Of a stretch of DNA of 57,435 nt, positions 7,969 to 17,050 are shown one piece after another. This DNA is from Bacillota bacterium (GTDB lineage: Bacteria > Bacillota > Dethiobacteria > DTU022). The stretch's first letter is position 1. Each line of letters begins with the position of its first letter. The notes beneath the pieces are model-generated. The model ran no database searches. It was not told where the DNA came from and saw nothing but the letters and a program-made list of their open reading frames with translations. The DNA is taken from the NCBI GenBank assembly GCA_018400435.1, contig JAGYMW010000002.1, positions 1 through 57,435 of the forward strand. The letters run 5' to 3'. The position numbers were made by a program, and so were the translations under genes.

Positions 7969-10052
7969 CAGCTAATTACCCCCCCACCGGCACTTTTTTT
8001 CAACAACCCTTCACCCTGTATCTCCAGCAGTTCTTCTATCGGGATATGGCAGCGGATCTGATGATAATTACCGCGCTGCTGCCAGGGTGGTTCCTGCTGT
8101 TCGCAAATTGCTCCGATCTTGCGCGGGCAGCGGGTGTGAAAACGGCAACCCGATGGAATATCCATGGCACTGGGGACACTTCCCCTCAGGCGGATGGTTT
8201 CCTGCTTAACATCAGGATCGGGAATGGGAATTGCCGAAAGCAAGGCTTCTGTGTATGGATGGTACGGAGGGACAAAAACATCTTCCGCCGAACCGATTTC
8301 CCAGAGCCTGCCCAGGTAAACAACGGCAATCCAATCTGATAGATGGCGAACAGCAGCCAGATCATGGGAAATAAAAAGATAAGAAGCCCCCCTGGATTCC
8401 TGAAGATCGACGAGCAGGTTCATCAAAGAAGCCTGCACCGAAACATCCAGTGAAGAAATAGGCTCATCACAAATCATCAGGGCGGGATCAGCAGCAAAAG
8501 CACGAGCAATTGCCACCCTCTGTTTTTCCCCTCCGCTTAGTTCATGGGGAAGCCGCTCAATAAATTCTTCAGGCAGATTCACGGCCTGAAAAAGCTCCTT
8601 CACTTTATCCCCAACTTCCTTACGACTCAAATTGCGCAGCAGGATCAGGGGCCTGGCTACACTGCTGCCGGCTGGATGCTGGGGGTTTAAAGAAGCATCG
8701 GGATTTTGAAAAACCATCTGCATTTTTTTTAGAATTTCCGGTGGCCTTTTCGCCACTGAATAAGGCAGCAATTCCCCCTCCAGTTCAATCTCACCGGATG
8801 TGGCCTCTTCGAGGCCGATCAGGCAGCGGGCCAGGGTTGTTTTCCCACAGCCGCTTTCACCAACGATCCCCATGGTAAAAGAACGGCGCATACGGATAGA
8901 AATATCGTCTACAGCTTTAATCACAGAACGGCCACGCTGCCAGAGTGCCGATAACCCCGCGGCAGCAGTAAAATATTTTTTAATATTGCGGGCTTCGAGA
9001 ACCAGATCTCCAAGTTTATCGTCTTTGCTCCCCCCGGCACGGGTGTCAGCAACAACATTACCAATTTTTTTCAGCTCTTCAAAACGCCGGCAGGCTGTCA
9101 GGTGGCCTTCTTCCGCTTCCACCAGCGGCGGCCGTTCCACTGTGCAGGCTTCCTCCACCAGATCACAGCGTGGAGCAAATATACATCCCCGGGGAAGATT
9201 GTCGGGACGAGGAATGTAGCCGGGTATTGCTTTGAGACTAATATCTCTCTTATTGGTATCCACCCTCGGCACACAGCCAAGCAATCCCCGGGTGTAAGGG
9301 TGAAGATTGTTTTTAAAGACCTGGGTGATCGATCCTTCTTCCATTATTTCACCGGCATATAGAACTCCAACCTGGTTGCTGATCCGTGCTACCACTCCCA
9401 GGTTATGGGTAATGTAGAGAACCGCTGTATTGTACTCTTCCATCAAGTCTTTGATCAGGTCAAGGATAACCGCTTCAGTAGTTACATCCAGGGCGGTGGT
9501 CGGTTCATCCATGATCAACAGTTCCGGATTAGTCGTCAGAGCAGTCGCAATTAGCACTCTCTGCAGCATCCCTCCACTCAGCTGATGGGCATAACGTTTG
9601 GCCACTGCTTCGGGATCGGGCATGTGTACTTTATTTAACATCTCTACTGCTCTAACCCTGGCTTCTTTTCTGGAAAAACCGAGATGAATGCGGGCCACTT
9701 CGGCTATCTGTTCGCCGATTTGAATAGCCGGGTTGATTGAAGAACTTGGATCCTGGTGGACCATCGATATGCGGCTGCCCCAAATTTCTCGCATTTCCAT
9801 TTTTGAAAGGCTCATCAGATCGGTGCCGCTCAAGCAGATTTTACCGCTGCGCAGGAATCCATTGGCTGGCAAATAGCGTACAACGGCGTGAGCAAGTGTG
9901 GTCTTGCCGGAACCGGATTCGCCGACCAGTCCGTAGATTTCACCAGCGTATATTTTAAGGTTTACATTGCGTACCGTATCCAGCGGCCCCTTTTCAGTGC
10001 GATAAGTGACTGTCATATCTTCAACATCAAGAACAAGGGTCCGCTCATTCAT
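7968..10052 (-). CDS. Fused DppD-DppF-type ABC transporter ATPase
   Basis: 694 residues containing two complete ATPase halves, normally encoded as separate DppD and DppF proteins. Half one has Walker A GESGSGKTT, signature LSGGMLQR, Walker B LLIMDEPTTALD and an oligopeptide-type C-terminal cysteine region (GCIFAPRCDLVEEAC). Half two repeats this with GESGCGKTT, LSGGEKQR, MICDEPISSLD and GCRFHTRCP. Both halves look catalytically intact. The start was set at ATG 10052, preceded by GGGAGGTG at a good distance. It overlaps the DppC-like stop by eight bases. A longer frame upstream lacks a better ribosome site. Confidence 0.93.
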   Translation of the reverse strand: MNERTLVLDVEDMTVTYRTEKGPLDTVRNVNLKIYAGEIYGLVGESGSGKTTLAHAVVRYLPANGFLRSGKICLSGTDLMSLSKMEMREIWGSRISMVHQDPSSSINPAIQIGEQIAEVARIHLGFSRKEARVRAVEMLNKVHMPDPEAVAKRYAHQLSGGMLQRVLIATALTTNPELLIMDEPTTALDVTTEAVILDLIKDLMEEYNTAVLYITHNLGVVARISNQVGVLYAGEIMEEGSITQVFKNNLHPYTRGLLGCVPRVDTNKRDISLKAIPGYIPRPDNLPRGCIFAPRCDLVEEACTVERPPLVEAEEGHLTACRRFEELKKIGNVVADTRAGGSKDDKLGDLVLEARNIKKYFTAAAGLSALWQRGRSVIKAVDDISIRMRRSFTMGIVGESGCGKTTLARCLIGLEEATSGEIELEGELLPYSVAKRPPEILKKMQMVFQNPDASLNPQHPAGSSVARPLILLRNLSRKEVGDKVKELFQAVNLPEEFIERLPHELSGGEKQRVAIARAFAADPALMICDEPISSLDVSVQASLMNLLVDLQESRGASYLFISHDLAAVRHLSDWIAVVYLGRLWEIGSAEDVFVPPYHPYTEALLSAIPIPDPDVKQETIRLRGSVPSAMDIPSGCRFHTRCPRKIGAICEQQEPPWQQRGNYHQIRCHIPIEELLEIQGEGLLKKSAGGGVIS

Positions 10053-10935
10053 TGCTGACACCTCCCGGAAGAAGCATCCTGCGCAAACCATCGCTCATGA
10101 AACCAACTCCTACTACCAGCAGGGCAATAGCACCCGCTGGGAAAAAGAGGACCCAGCGCGCCTGGTAAAACCAGGTCCGCGCCTCGCCAACCATCAGGCC
10201 CCAATCAGGCGAAGGCGGTTGAACCCCCAGGCCAAGGAAACCCAGTGAAGCAACCAGGAAAATGGAGTAAGAAAAACGCATTGAAGCTTCTACTGCAAGG
10301 TGGGGCATAATATTAGGCAATATCTCTCTAAATAGTATGTAAAAGCTGCCCTCACCCCGCAACCGGGCTGCCTCAACAAATTGGCGTGTTTTCAGATCAA
10401 GAACCACACTGCGGACGACCCGTGCTACCATTGGAATATAGAGGAACCCAACAACGATAATAACATTCAAACGTGAGGGACCGAGTGAAAAAAGGATCAC
10501 CATGGCCAACAACAGCGGAGGGATGGAGAGAATCACGTCCATGAGGCGCATGATCACCTCATCAAACCATCCTCCCCGGTAACCAGAAATCAAACCGAGC
10601 AGCATACCGAAAAAAACAGCCATGGCTGTTCCAGAACCAGCTACCATCAACACATCACGGCTGCCGACTATAACCCTGCTGAAGATATCACGGCCAAACT
10701 GGTCGGTCCCAAAAACATATTCCTCCGAGGGCGGCTGGAGCTTGTTGGGTAAATTTTGCTCTGTATATTGATAAGGAGCCATCGTCGGACCAAAAACGGC
10801 AATAAAAATAAAAAAGAAAACAATAGCGAAACCAATCAGGGTCATTGGATAGCGCAGTAGTCTCCTGAAAACCGGCTGTAACTTCGAAAAGGGTGACACA
10901 CCGGCCTGTCGAATCATATTTTTCCCATCTTCCAT
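10045..10935 (-). CDS. Peptide/nickel-type ABC transporter permease (DppC-like)
   Basis: 296-residue second permease of the transporter, DppC/OppC family. The N-terminal cytoplasmic tail precedes a first membrane span near residues 30-52 (LIGFAIVFFFIFIAVFGPTM). The conserved FGTDQFGRDIFSRVIVGSR motif comes next, and an EAA loop lies near residues 180-210. ATG 10935 was preferred to a start 13 codons upstream because AAGGAGG lies six bases before it. It follows the binding-protein gene after about 160 bases and overlaps the fused ATPase gene by eight bases. Confidence 0.92.
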   Translation of the reverse strand: MEDGKNMIRQAGVSPFSKLQPVFRRLLRYPMTLIGFAIVFFFIFIAVFGPTMAPYQYTEQNLPNKLQPPSEEYVFGTDQFGRDIFSRVIVGSRDVLMVAGSGTAMAVFFGMLLGLISGYRGGWFDEVIMRLMDVILSIPPLLLAMVILFSLGPSRLNVIIVVGFLYIPMVARVVRSVVLDLKTRQFVEAARLRGEGSFYILFREILPNIMPHLAVEASMRFSYSIFLVASLGFLGLGVQPPSPDWGLMVGEARTWFYQARWVLFFPAGAIALLVVGVGFMSDGLRRMLLPGGVSNE

Positions 10936-11098
10936 AGCCCGCCTCCTTCGAGGGGAGGAAATCCCCAGAGGCAAAACCGCTGCAGGAACGGCCAGCCATA
11001 AAAATTATATCATTCTCTCCCCGCTTTAACGGGGAGAGAATGAATTGTCTCAACTGCATCGCAGCAGCTGTTCTGTAAAATAAAATTGCAGCTATTGT

Positions 11099-12670
11099 TT
11101 ATTGTTGCCCGGTGAAATAAACCGGACGGAGATCCATAGCTGTGCCCAAGCCGCTTGTGGGTTCAAAGCCATCGAGATCAGCACCGGACGCCCATATATT
11201 GTTAATAAAGAAGGGAATGATAATCGGCCCTCGTTTCATAAAAATTTCTTGAATTTCATGGTAGAGGCGTATCCTTTCTTCGTGATCCATCTCCTTGGCA
11301 GCCGCATCGGCCAGTTCATCCAGCTCCGGATCGCACCAGTGGCTTTCGTTCCACTGGGCATCACAGATATAGGCCAGGTCAAGATAGGGCTGCGGATAAG
11401 GACGGGAGCCCCAGTCGGTAATCCCAAAGGGAACCTCCAACCACATGTTGTCAGCACCGTAGTAAACATCGGAAGGAACCAGCTGGATTTCAACGTTAAT
11501 GCCGATCTCTGCCATCTGCTCTTTCCAAATAGTAGCAATGGCCGGCACAGGCGATGATTCCTGTGTCGTCAGCACAATGTCGAAGCCATCGCCATAACCG
11601 GCTTCAGCCAGCAGAGCTTTGGCGCCTTCAACGTCGCGTTCCGGTTCGGGAACATCGAGATAAAATTCACCGTAAGCAGGGCCTATGGGGGTATCACGCC
11701 CGGTCACACCCATGCCGTCAATGGCCCCGTCAAGAATGGCGCTACGATCGGTGGCCATTTTCATTGCCTGACGAACATGGTCATCGGCTGCAGGCCCTTC
11801 ATCAGAACGCATCCTTAAAACATAGGCCGTATTTGACGGAGCCTGGTAAACCACTATGTTGGGATCTTCCTCAAGCATGGGAATGAATTCAGTGGGCAGG
11901 TAGATGAGATAATCAATCTGTCCTCCGCGCAGGGCTTCGATCTGGGCCGTTGAATCACTGAGGAAAATAAGCTCAATCCCGTCGAGATAAGGCAGGGGAA
12001 AACCCTCTTCGTCCGTCATCCAGTAGTTGGGGTTGCGGGCAAAAATAATGCGGTCTTCAGGGACATAGCTTTCGATCATAAAAGGACCTGTCCCATTAAA
12101 ATTCGTCGCGAAGTCTTCGTTATCCGCATCCATGATCAAGGCATGGTAATCGGCAAGGTCCTTCAGAAAATCGGGGTTTGATTCTGCCAGTTCGAAAACA
12201 ATCGTGTATTCATCAGGCGTAGTTACATCGACAATATTTTCATAAAGAGCTACCGTGGCCGCTCCTATATCGGGATCTCGCAGGCGATCAAAGGTAAACT
12301 TGACATCACGCGAAGTCATTTCTTTACCGTCATGGAACAGGACCCCTTCACGCAGTTTGAAAGTCCAGACCTTCGCCGCTTCATCGGCACTCCACTCTTC
12401 GGCTACGCTTCGGCTTTCATCAGGCTGATTTTCCTCATCAATATAAACCAGAAAATCGGACCATTGCCTGCCAATTTGATCATCGGCCACTGTGCTCAGG
12501 AAAGCCGGATCCAGGTTGGTCGGAGCATAATAAGCCGTGCGCAACACACCGCCGTGTTTGGGTGACAGAGCCTCGGGCGTCTCTTCCTCTACAGTGTCGG
12601 CGGGTCCGCAGGAAGCAAGGACCAAAAGCGAGAACAGGACCATCGCCGCTGTAATCAGAATTTTTTTCAT
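11099..12670 (-). CDS. Family-5 extracellular solute-binding lipoprotein
   Basis: 523-residue binding protein of the DppA/OppA (SBP_bac_5) family that captures the transporter's substrate outside the cell. A signal peptide with lipobox LASC (cysteine near residue 20) anchors it to the membrane. The mature part begins KHGGVLRTAYYAPTNLDPAF and contains the family's WTFKLREGVLFHDGKEMTSRDVKF-type block near residue 105. It is acidic overall. An AGGAGGT site precedes the start. It is the first transporter gene after the upstream MttB gene, so MttB, uptake and catabolism appear co-transcribed. The ligand is unknown. Confidence 0.93.
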   Translation of the reverse strand: MKKILITAAMVLFSLLVLASCGPADTVEEETPEALSPKHGGVLRTAYYAPTNLDPAFLSTVADDQIGRQWSDFLVYIDEENQPDESRSVAEEWSADEAAKVWTFKLREGVLFHDGKEMTSRDVKFTFDRLRDPDIGAATVALYENIVDVTTPDEYTIVFELAESNPDFLKDLADYHALIMDADNEDFATNFNGTGPFMIESYVPEDRIIFARNPNYWMTDEEGFPLPYLDGIELIFLSDSTAQIEALRGGQIDYLIYLPTEFIPMLEEDPNIVVYQAPSNTAYVLRMRSDEGPAADDHVRQAMKMATDRSAILDGAIDGMGVTGRDTPIGPAYGEFYLDVPEPERDVEGAKALLAEAGYGDGFDIVLTTQESSPVPAIATIWKEQMAEIGINVEIQLVPSDVYYGADNMWLEVPFGITDWGSRPYPQPYLDLAYICDAQWNESHWCDPELDELADAAAKEMDHEERIRLYHEIQEIFMKRGPIIIPFFINNIWASGADLDGFEPTSGLGTAMDLRPVYFTGQQ

Positions 12671-12826
12671 TATTTTTTTTTACCTCCTCATAATTTCGTT
12701 TATCTTTTGAACAAAAACTGCTTTTATTTAAATTAGACAGGCAGGCCTCAATTCCTCTAATAATAGCTGTTGTTTCATGGTAAACAGGTTTGATAAGCCT
12801 AATGGCTGCCTGCTGAAAGAGCAAAT

Positions 12827-14269
12827 TTAAACCTCTGAAAGAATGTTTCTCAGTTTTTCTTTTACCTCTTCCGGCGGTTCGTTAACCGGTTCTTCCAGTA
12901 ATATTGACAGGGCCTTTTCCCTGGCCAGACCAAAACAGTCCCTGGAGCCGGCCAGTTTCCAGTTATCCCACATCATCCTGTTAAACACAGCAGGCATCCA
13001 GATCTCACTGTGAAAATACTTCATGGTATGATCTGACGCCAGGTAATGACCGGCCGGTCCGGTTTCAGTTATGGCCTCAACTGCAGTGGTCTCCTTATCG
13101 ACCACCGTCCCGGCACCGATATAACGAGCGGCGCTGATAAAATCTTCACACATTACCAGGAAGGGAAGGGATCCGGTTTTACCACCGTCAAGATAGCCAA
13201 CATCATGAACCAGGTTGGCTCCACAGAGCTGATTTAAAAGCAAACTGATGGAGGCTTCCATACCGGCCTGGGCATCAGGGAGAGGGGAATTGCAACAACC
13301 GCCTTCGGTAAAATTGGGCAGGCGATAAAACTGGGCCATTTCGGTCATGGCACAGTAATTCATGGCTGCATCAGGTGATCCGTAAAGAGTGGCCGTCGTT
13401 TTCATATCCATGGGAGTCGCTCCTCCACCAATAATAACCGGGGCACCCTTTTTCCTGAGCTGGGCAATGAGAAGGCCGGAAAGGCTCTCCGCATTCATCT
13501 GGACTACTGTGCCAGCCTTGGTCACCGGGCAGGTTCCGCCGGCAACGACCCCTGGTGTGTAAATAACCGGGATATCTTGTTCGATGCAGGCAAACATTTT
13601 ATCAATCCCGTCCCTGGTGTGAACAAGGGGGGAAATAGGCTCAGTATATAAGATTAAAAAGGGATTATCACGCAGATTTTCCATGGACCCTCTTACCGCA
13701 GCAGCCATTTCTATAATGATCTTCGTATTACTGGCATTAAAAGAAGTAAAAATAATCGGTTTGGCACAGTTCAACAGCATGGCAGCAAATTGATGCAAAT
13801 CGCCCGCCGCTGCGGGCAGATCTCCCGGAATCCCGTTACTCATGACAAAATCATAACTGGGCAGTTTATCAATAATCCGGGCAGCATTGACAATATCCTG
13901 AAAATTTGTCCTCCGCCTTTCACCGGTTTCCAGATCAAGATGAAAGGGTAAATCTGATCCCGGCCCAAAATAAGTTCGGTTGCTCTCCAGGCTCATGGCA
14001 TGCCGTCCTTCACGGTTATAAATACTAATTTTTGAGGGGGCAGTCCGAATGGCTTCCTCAATAAGCCAGCCCGGTATTTTTACCAGGTGATCCCTGACAA
14101 TACAGCCTGCTTCTTTCAGCAGTTTCAAAGATTGCTCATGGTCCACTCTAACTCCCACCCGTTCCAGGACGTCGATGGTTGCACTGTGGATTTCTTCAAG
14201 CTCACCATCGCTAAGCCAGGTCAACCGCGGTGATTGCTGGATGCTATAATTTGAACGATATGCGCTAAT
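12827..14269 (-). CDS. MttB-family corrinoid-dependent methyltransferase (non-pyrrolysine), copy 2, possible ATT start
   Basis: Second MttB-superfamily methyltransferase and first gene of the operon. It shares with copy 1 the IHSATIDVLERVGVRV N-terminus, the GGGATPMDMK segment and the GPAGHYLASDHTM C-terminal block, but is clearly diverged. No in-frame TAG. The first usual start is TTG at 14224, but it has no ribosome site. Upstream in-frame codons to 14269 encode RSNYSIQQSPRLTWLSD, which resembles the normal family N-terminus and aligns in length with copy 1. The only plausible start there is ATT at 14267-14269, with GGAGG eight bases upstream. If ATT is not used, the protein lacks about 15 conserved residues. 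Substrate unknown. Confidence 0.85.
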   Translation of the reverse strand: MSAYRSNYSIQQSPRLTWLSDGELEEIHSATIDVLERVGVRVDHEQSLKLLKEAGCIVRDHLVKIPGWLIEEAIRTAPSKISIYNREGRHAMSLESNRTYFGPGSDLPFHLDLETGERRRTNFQDIVNAARIIDKLPSYDFVMSNGIPGDLPAAAGDLHQFAAMLLNCAKPIIFTSFNASNTKIIIEMAAAVRGSMENLRDNPFLILYTEPISPLVHTRDGIDKMFACIEQDIPVIYTPGVVAGGTCPVTKAGTVVQMNAESLSGLLIAQLRKKGAPVIIGGGATPMDMKTTATLYGSPDAAMNYCAMTEMAQFYRLPNFTEGGCCNSPLPDAQAGMEASISLLLNQLCGANLVHDVGYLDGGKTGSLPFLVMCEDFISAARYIGAGTVVDKETTAVEAITETGPAGHYLASDHTMKYFHSEIWMPAVFNRMMWDNWKLAGSRDCFGLAREKALSILLEEPVNEPPEEVKEKLRNILSEV

Positions 14270-14370
14270 TTAAAACACCTCCGGTGCTTAATGAAATTAC
14301 CTGTATTCTACCATTAAGAACAAACCGGTGCACCATCTCCTACGATAATTATATGAGATGAGTTTATTGA

Positions 14371-15675
14371 TTAATTTTCCGGGTTCTTCTCCTTGTAACA
14401 AAAGGCTGCGACAAGGGCTACAACAGCAAACAGAAAAGCGGCCAGAAAGCCAAGGCGATAAGCTGTTACAGGATAGATCCGGGTTCCGTCAACCATCATT
14501 CCTGCCCATCCCTTGTCAAGCACATAACCAAAAAGGGGTTGCAGAATAGCCATCCCCAGGAATACGCCGATATTAACTGTTGCCGTCACCAGTCCCGTAT
14601 AACCTGGTCTGCTTACTGCACGGGCCATGGGAAAGCTGAGAACAGTAGCCGCTCCGCCGAACCCGATAATCGCGCAGAGAGCATACATTAACCAGCAGGG
14701 AAGCAACCCGCCTGGCCAGACGGCGAGGGCCAGCCAGAAAAAAACGGCACAGCCGACCAGGATAACCACCGGTATTTTAAGGGAACCACATCGATCCGAG
14801 AAGTAACCGGCAGCGGGTGCACCCACCATGTAACCCAGATAGGCAACGGTCATAAATCCCGAAGCCTGTCCAATATTCATTCCGTAACTATGGACGAGGT
14901 ATGAAACACCCCAGGTGCCGGCAAAAACAACAAACCCGCCATAGGTGCCAAAATTGATCAGAAAGGGAATCCAGAGACGGCGGTTTTTTAACACTTCAGC
15001 AATAACAGCCGCATTGACTGCTCTCGGTTCATGATGTGGTATTTCACCAATTGGCATCCCTGCAGCTGAAAAGATTTCCCCCCGGGGAGTATTGCGGACC
15101 ACCATCAAACAGGCCAGGGCAACCGGCACCGTAAAAATGCCAAAATAAATAAAAGAAGCACGCCAGCCAACAGCCGAAACAGCCAGGGCCAGAGGAGCAG
15201 CCGCCAGCAGGGCACCGCCGGTGCTGAAAAGTAAGGCCAGACCGGACATAGTGGCAAATTCTGAAGAACGGAACCAGCCTGCCTGAAATTTGAAAATGTT
15301 AATCAGAACGACTGATCCCCCGAAACCGATCAACATCCGCCCGATGAAGACAAAACCGGCAGTGGGAGCCAACCCGATCATTATTGAACCGGCGGCCATC
15401 GCCAGACCAGTCAGGAGAGCAATTCGTCGCGGTCCCAGCCTGTCAACCAGAACTCCACCCGGGATCTGCATGATCACATACATGTAGGTATAAGCGGCAG
15501 CCAGGTTGCCCAGTGCTGCACCGGTCAATCCAAAATCTGCAGTCAGCAACCCGGCAACCACGTTAAAAGAAACCCGGTGGAAAGAAGTGATCAGGTGAAG
15601 CATGACCAGAAGCAACCACATGAGAACGCGGGTCCGTCGAAAAGAGGCTTCAGTTGATAATGATTGATTGCTCAT
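14371..15675 (-). CDS. Major facilitator superfamily transporter
   Basis: 434-residue MFS permease with about twelve predicted membrane segments. The family's loop 2-3 motif is visible as GGVLVDRLGPRR near residues 74-85, and a related SDRCGSLK motif follows segment eight. The central loop (about residues 195-225) is hydrophilic. MFS proteins of this organisation move organic anions, drugs or metabolites by proton or substrate exchange. It lies between the catabolic operon and the aminomutase region, with about 100 bases to the MttB gene, and may belong to either. A paired 16-base direct repeat lies just upstream. Substrate unknown. Confidence 0.88.
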   Translation of the reverse strand: MSNQSLSTEASFRRTRVLMWLLLVMLHLITSFHRVSFNVVAGLLTADFGLTGAALGNLAAAYTYMYVIMQIPGGVLVDRLGPRRIALLTGLAMAAGSIMIGLAPTAGFVFIGRMLIGFGGSVVLINIFKFQAGWFRSSEFATMSGLALLFSTGGALLAAAPLALAVSAVGWRASFIYFGIFTVPVALACLMVVRNTPRGEIFSAAGMPIGEIPHHEPRAVNAAVIAEVLKNRRLWIPFLINFGTYGGFVVFAGTWGVSYLVHSYGMNIGQASGFMTVAYLGYMVGAPAAGYFSDRCGSLKIPVVILVGCAVFFWLALAVWPGGLLPCWLMYALCAIIGFGGAATVLSFPMARAVSRPGYTGLVTATVNIGVFLGMAILQPLFGYVLDKGWAGMMVDGTRIYPVTAYRLGFLAAFLFAVVALVAAFCYKEKNPEN

Positions 15676-15690
15676 ACTACTTCCAACCTT

Positions 15691-15724
15691 TTTATTACAA
15701 TATCCCAGTTTATTACAATATTCC
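15691..15724. repeat. Two 16-base direct repeats upstream of the MFS gene
   Basis: TTTATTACAATATCCC at 15691-15706 recurs as TTTATTACAATATTCC at 15709-15724. They match at 15 of 16 bases with an 18-base period, close to two helical turns. The pair lies 16-49 bases upstream of the MFS start, so it could be a regulator site. No candidate regulator for it is adjacent. Confidence 0.5.
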
Positions 15725-15818
15725 TACCGCTTATGGGCAAATAATTTCTCATAACTTGCCGTTTAATAGTACTATATGATAATCGTTATACCGATTTTAT
15801 TTTAGCATTACCAGATTA

Positions 15819-16760
15819 TCATTTTAAGAAGGGAGGTAAACCCCGGCGAATCGAAGCAGCTCGACGAATAGACAGTTTGGCTGCAATCACCGGCCGCAGT
15901 TCGGTAAACAATATCCCGGCCAATATGAGTGCGGCGCCGAAAAGTTTGCGGGCGGTAAATATTTCATCCCAGAAAAGATATGAAAAGAACCCCGCAAACA
16001 CCGCTTCGGTGGAAAGAATGAGCACCGCGTGGGTCGGTGGCGTATAACGCTGGGCTATTGTTTGAGTAACAAAAGAACCAATAGTACAAAAAATAACGGC
16101 ATATAAGATCGCTCCCCATATTGACAGGGAGTGACTGAACAACGCAGTTGAAGGTTCGAAAAGGAAAGCTGCTCCAAAACTGGCCAATCCGGTAAAAGCA
16201 ATCTGCACCACGGCCAGAACGATGGGATCGTGACTTCGTACGTATAAAGCAATGGCGATAAGGTGAAATGCCCAGAGAAAGGAAGCCACAAGGGTTAGCA
16301 GGTCGCCGAAGCCAAATCCCATATATTCATTGGCAGAAAGAAGATATAGCCCAACAGCAGCCAGCACTCCACCAAGAAAAGCCCACCAGCCCGGTGACTG
16401 CCGGTAAATGATGAAATAAAGAAAGGGAACAATTACCACGGCCATCCCCGAAATAAAACCGGAGTTGGCAGGAGTAGTATGGAGAAGACCGATAGTCTGG
16501 AATCCATAACCACTGAAAAGAAAGAGCCCGATCAGGCATCCTGCCAGGTAATCACCGGCTGAAGCTTCCCGCAAACGCTTCCAGAATATTATGGCCAGGA
16601 GCAAGGCGGCAACGGAAAAACGAAGCCCCAGATAGGTAAAGGGGGCAATCACTTCCAGGACATTTTTCGTTATCACAAAATTTGAGCCCCAGAACAGGGC
16701 CACAAGTAAAAGTGAAATATCGGCAAGTATTATTTTTTTATCGACTGATTGTTCGGTCAT
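15819..16760 (-). CDS. EamA/DMT-superfamily permease
   Basis: Drug/metabolite transporter family protein with two EamA repeats and about ten membrane segments. The first repeat starts LLVALFWGSNFVITK and the second begins near residue 145 (FGFGDLLTLVASFLWAFHLIAIA). The C-terminal tail is basic (RRAASIRRG). ATG 16760 was chosen because GTGAGG lies six bases upstream; a GTG four codons earlier lacks a site. It could export an amino acid or amine, which would fit the neighbouring aminomutase genes, but that is only positional. The gap to the next gene upstream is about 290 bases and holds a hairpin. Confidence 0.88.
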   Translation of the reverse strand: MTEQSVDKKIILADISLLLVALFWGSNFVITKNVLEVIAPFTYLGLRFSVAALLLAIIFWKRLREASAGDYLAGCLIGLFLFSGYGFQTIGLLHTTPANSGFISGMAVVIVPFLYFIIYRQSPGWWAFLGGVLAAVGLYLLSANEYMGFGFGDLLTLVASFLWAFHLIAIALYVRSHDPIVLAVVQIAFTGLASFGAAFLFEPSTALFSHSLSIWGAILYAVIFCTIGSFVTQTIAQRYTPPTHAVLILSTEAVFAGFFSYLFWDEIFTARKLFGAALILAGILFTELRPVIAAKLSIRRAASIRRGLPPFLK

Positions 16761-16984
16761 CTTCATCCTCACAAAAAATATTGCCCGGCCTGTCTTGCCT
16801 TTTCAGCAGCCGGACAATTATATTTTATCACAAAGAGTCCATTAATCAAAGATAACTGACTGCCGCTGATCGCCCCCTTACTGACAGCAGCTTTTCTCAT
16901 TTTCTTTATTGTGTTCGGCCAAAATCCGACATTGATGTTAACAGAGTCAGACAGAACTTCCCCACCTCAACCCACCCTGAGCCA

Positions 16985-17020
16985 AACAGGGCAGGCCCTG
17001 CGGGCTGCCCTGTTTTTTCA
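16985..17020. terminator. Hairpin terminator after kamE
   Basis: AACAGGGCAG at 16985-16994 pairs with CTGCCCTGTT at 17005-17014. A run of six T follows on the plus strand, and on the minus strand a shorter GTTTGG. It lies about 35 bases past the kamE stop and probably ends that minus-strand transcript; the stronger T run favours plus-strand use as well. The rest of the 16773-17050 gap shows no gene. Confidence 0.7.
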
Positions 17021-17050
17021 TTTATTATCATGCTTTTTCTTATCCTTCGC

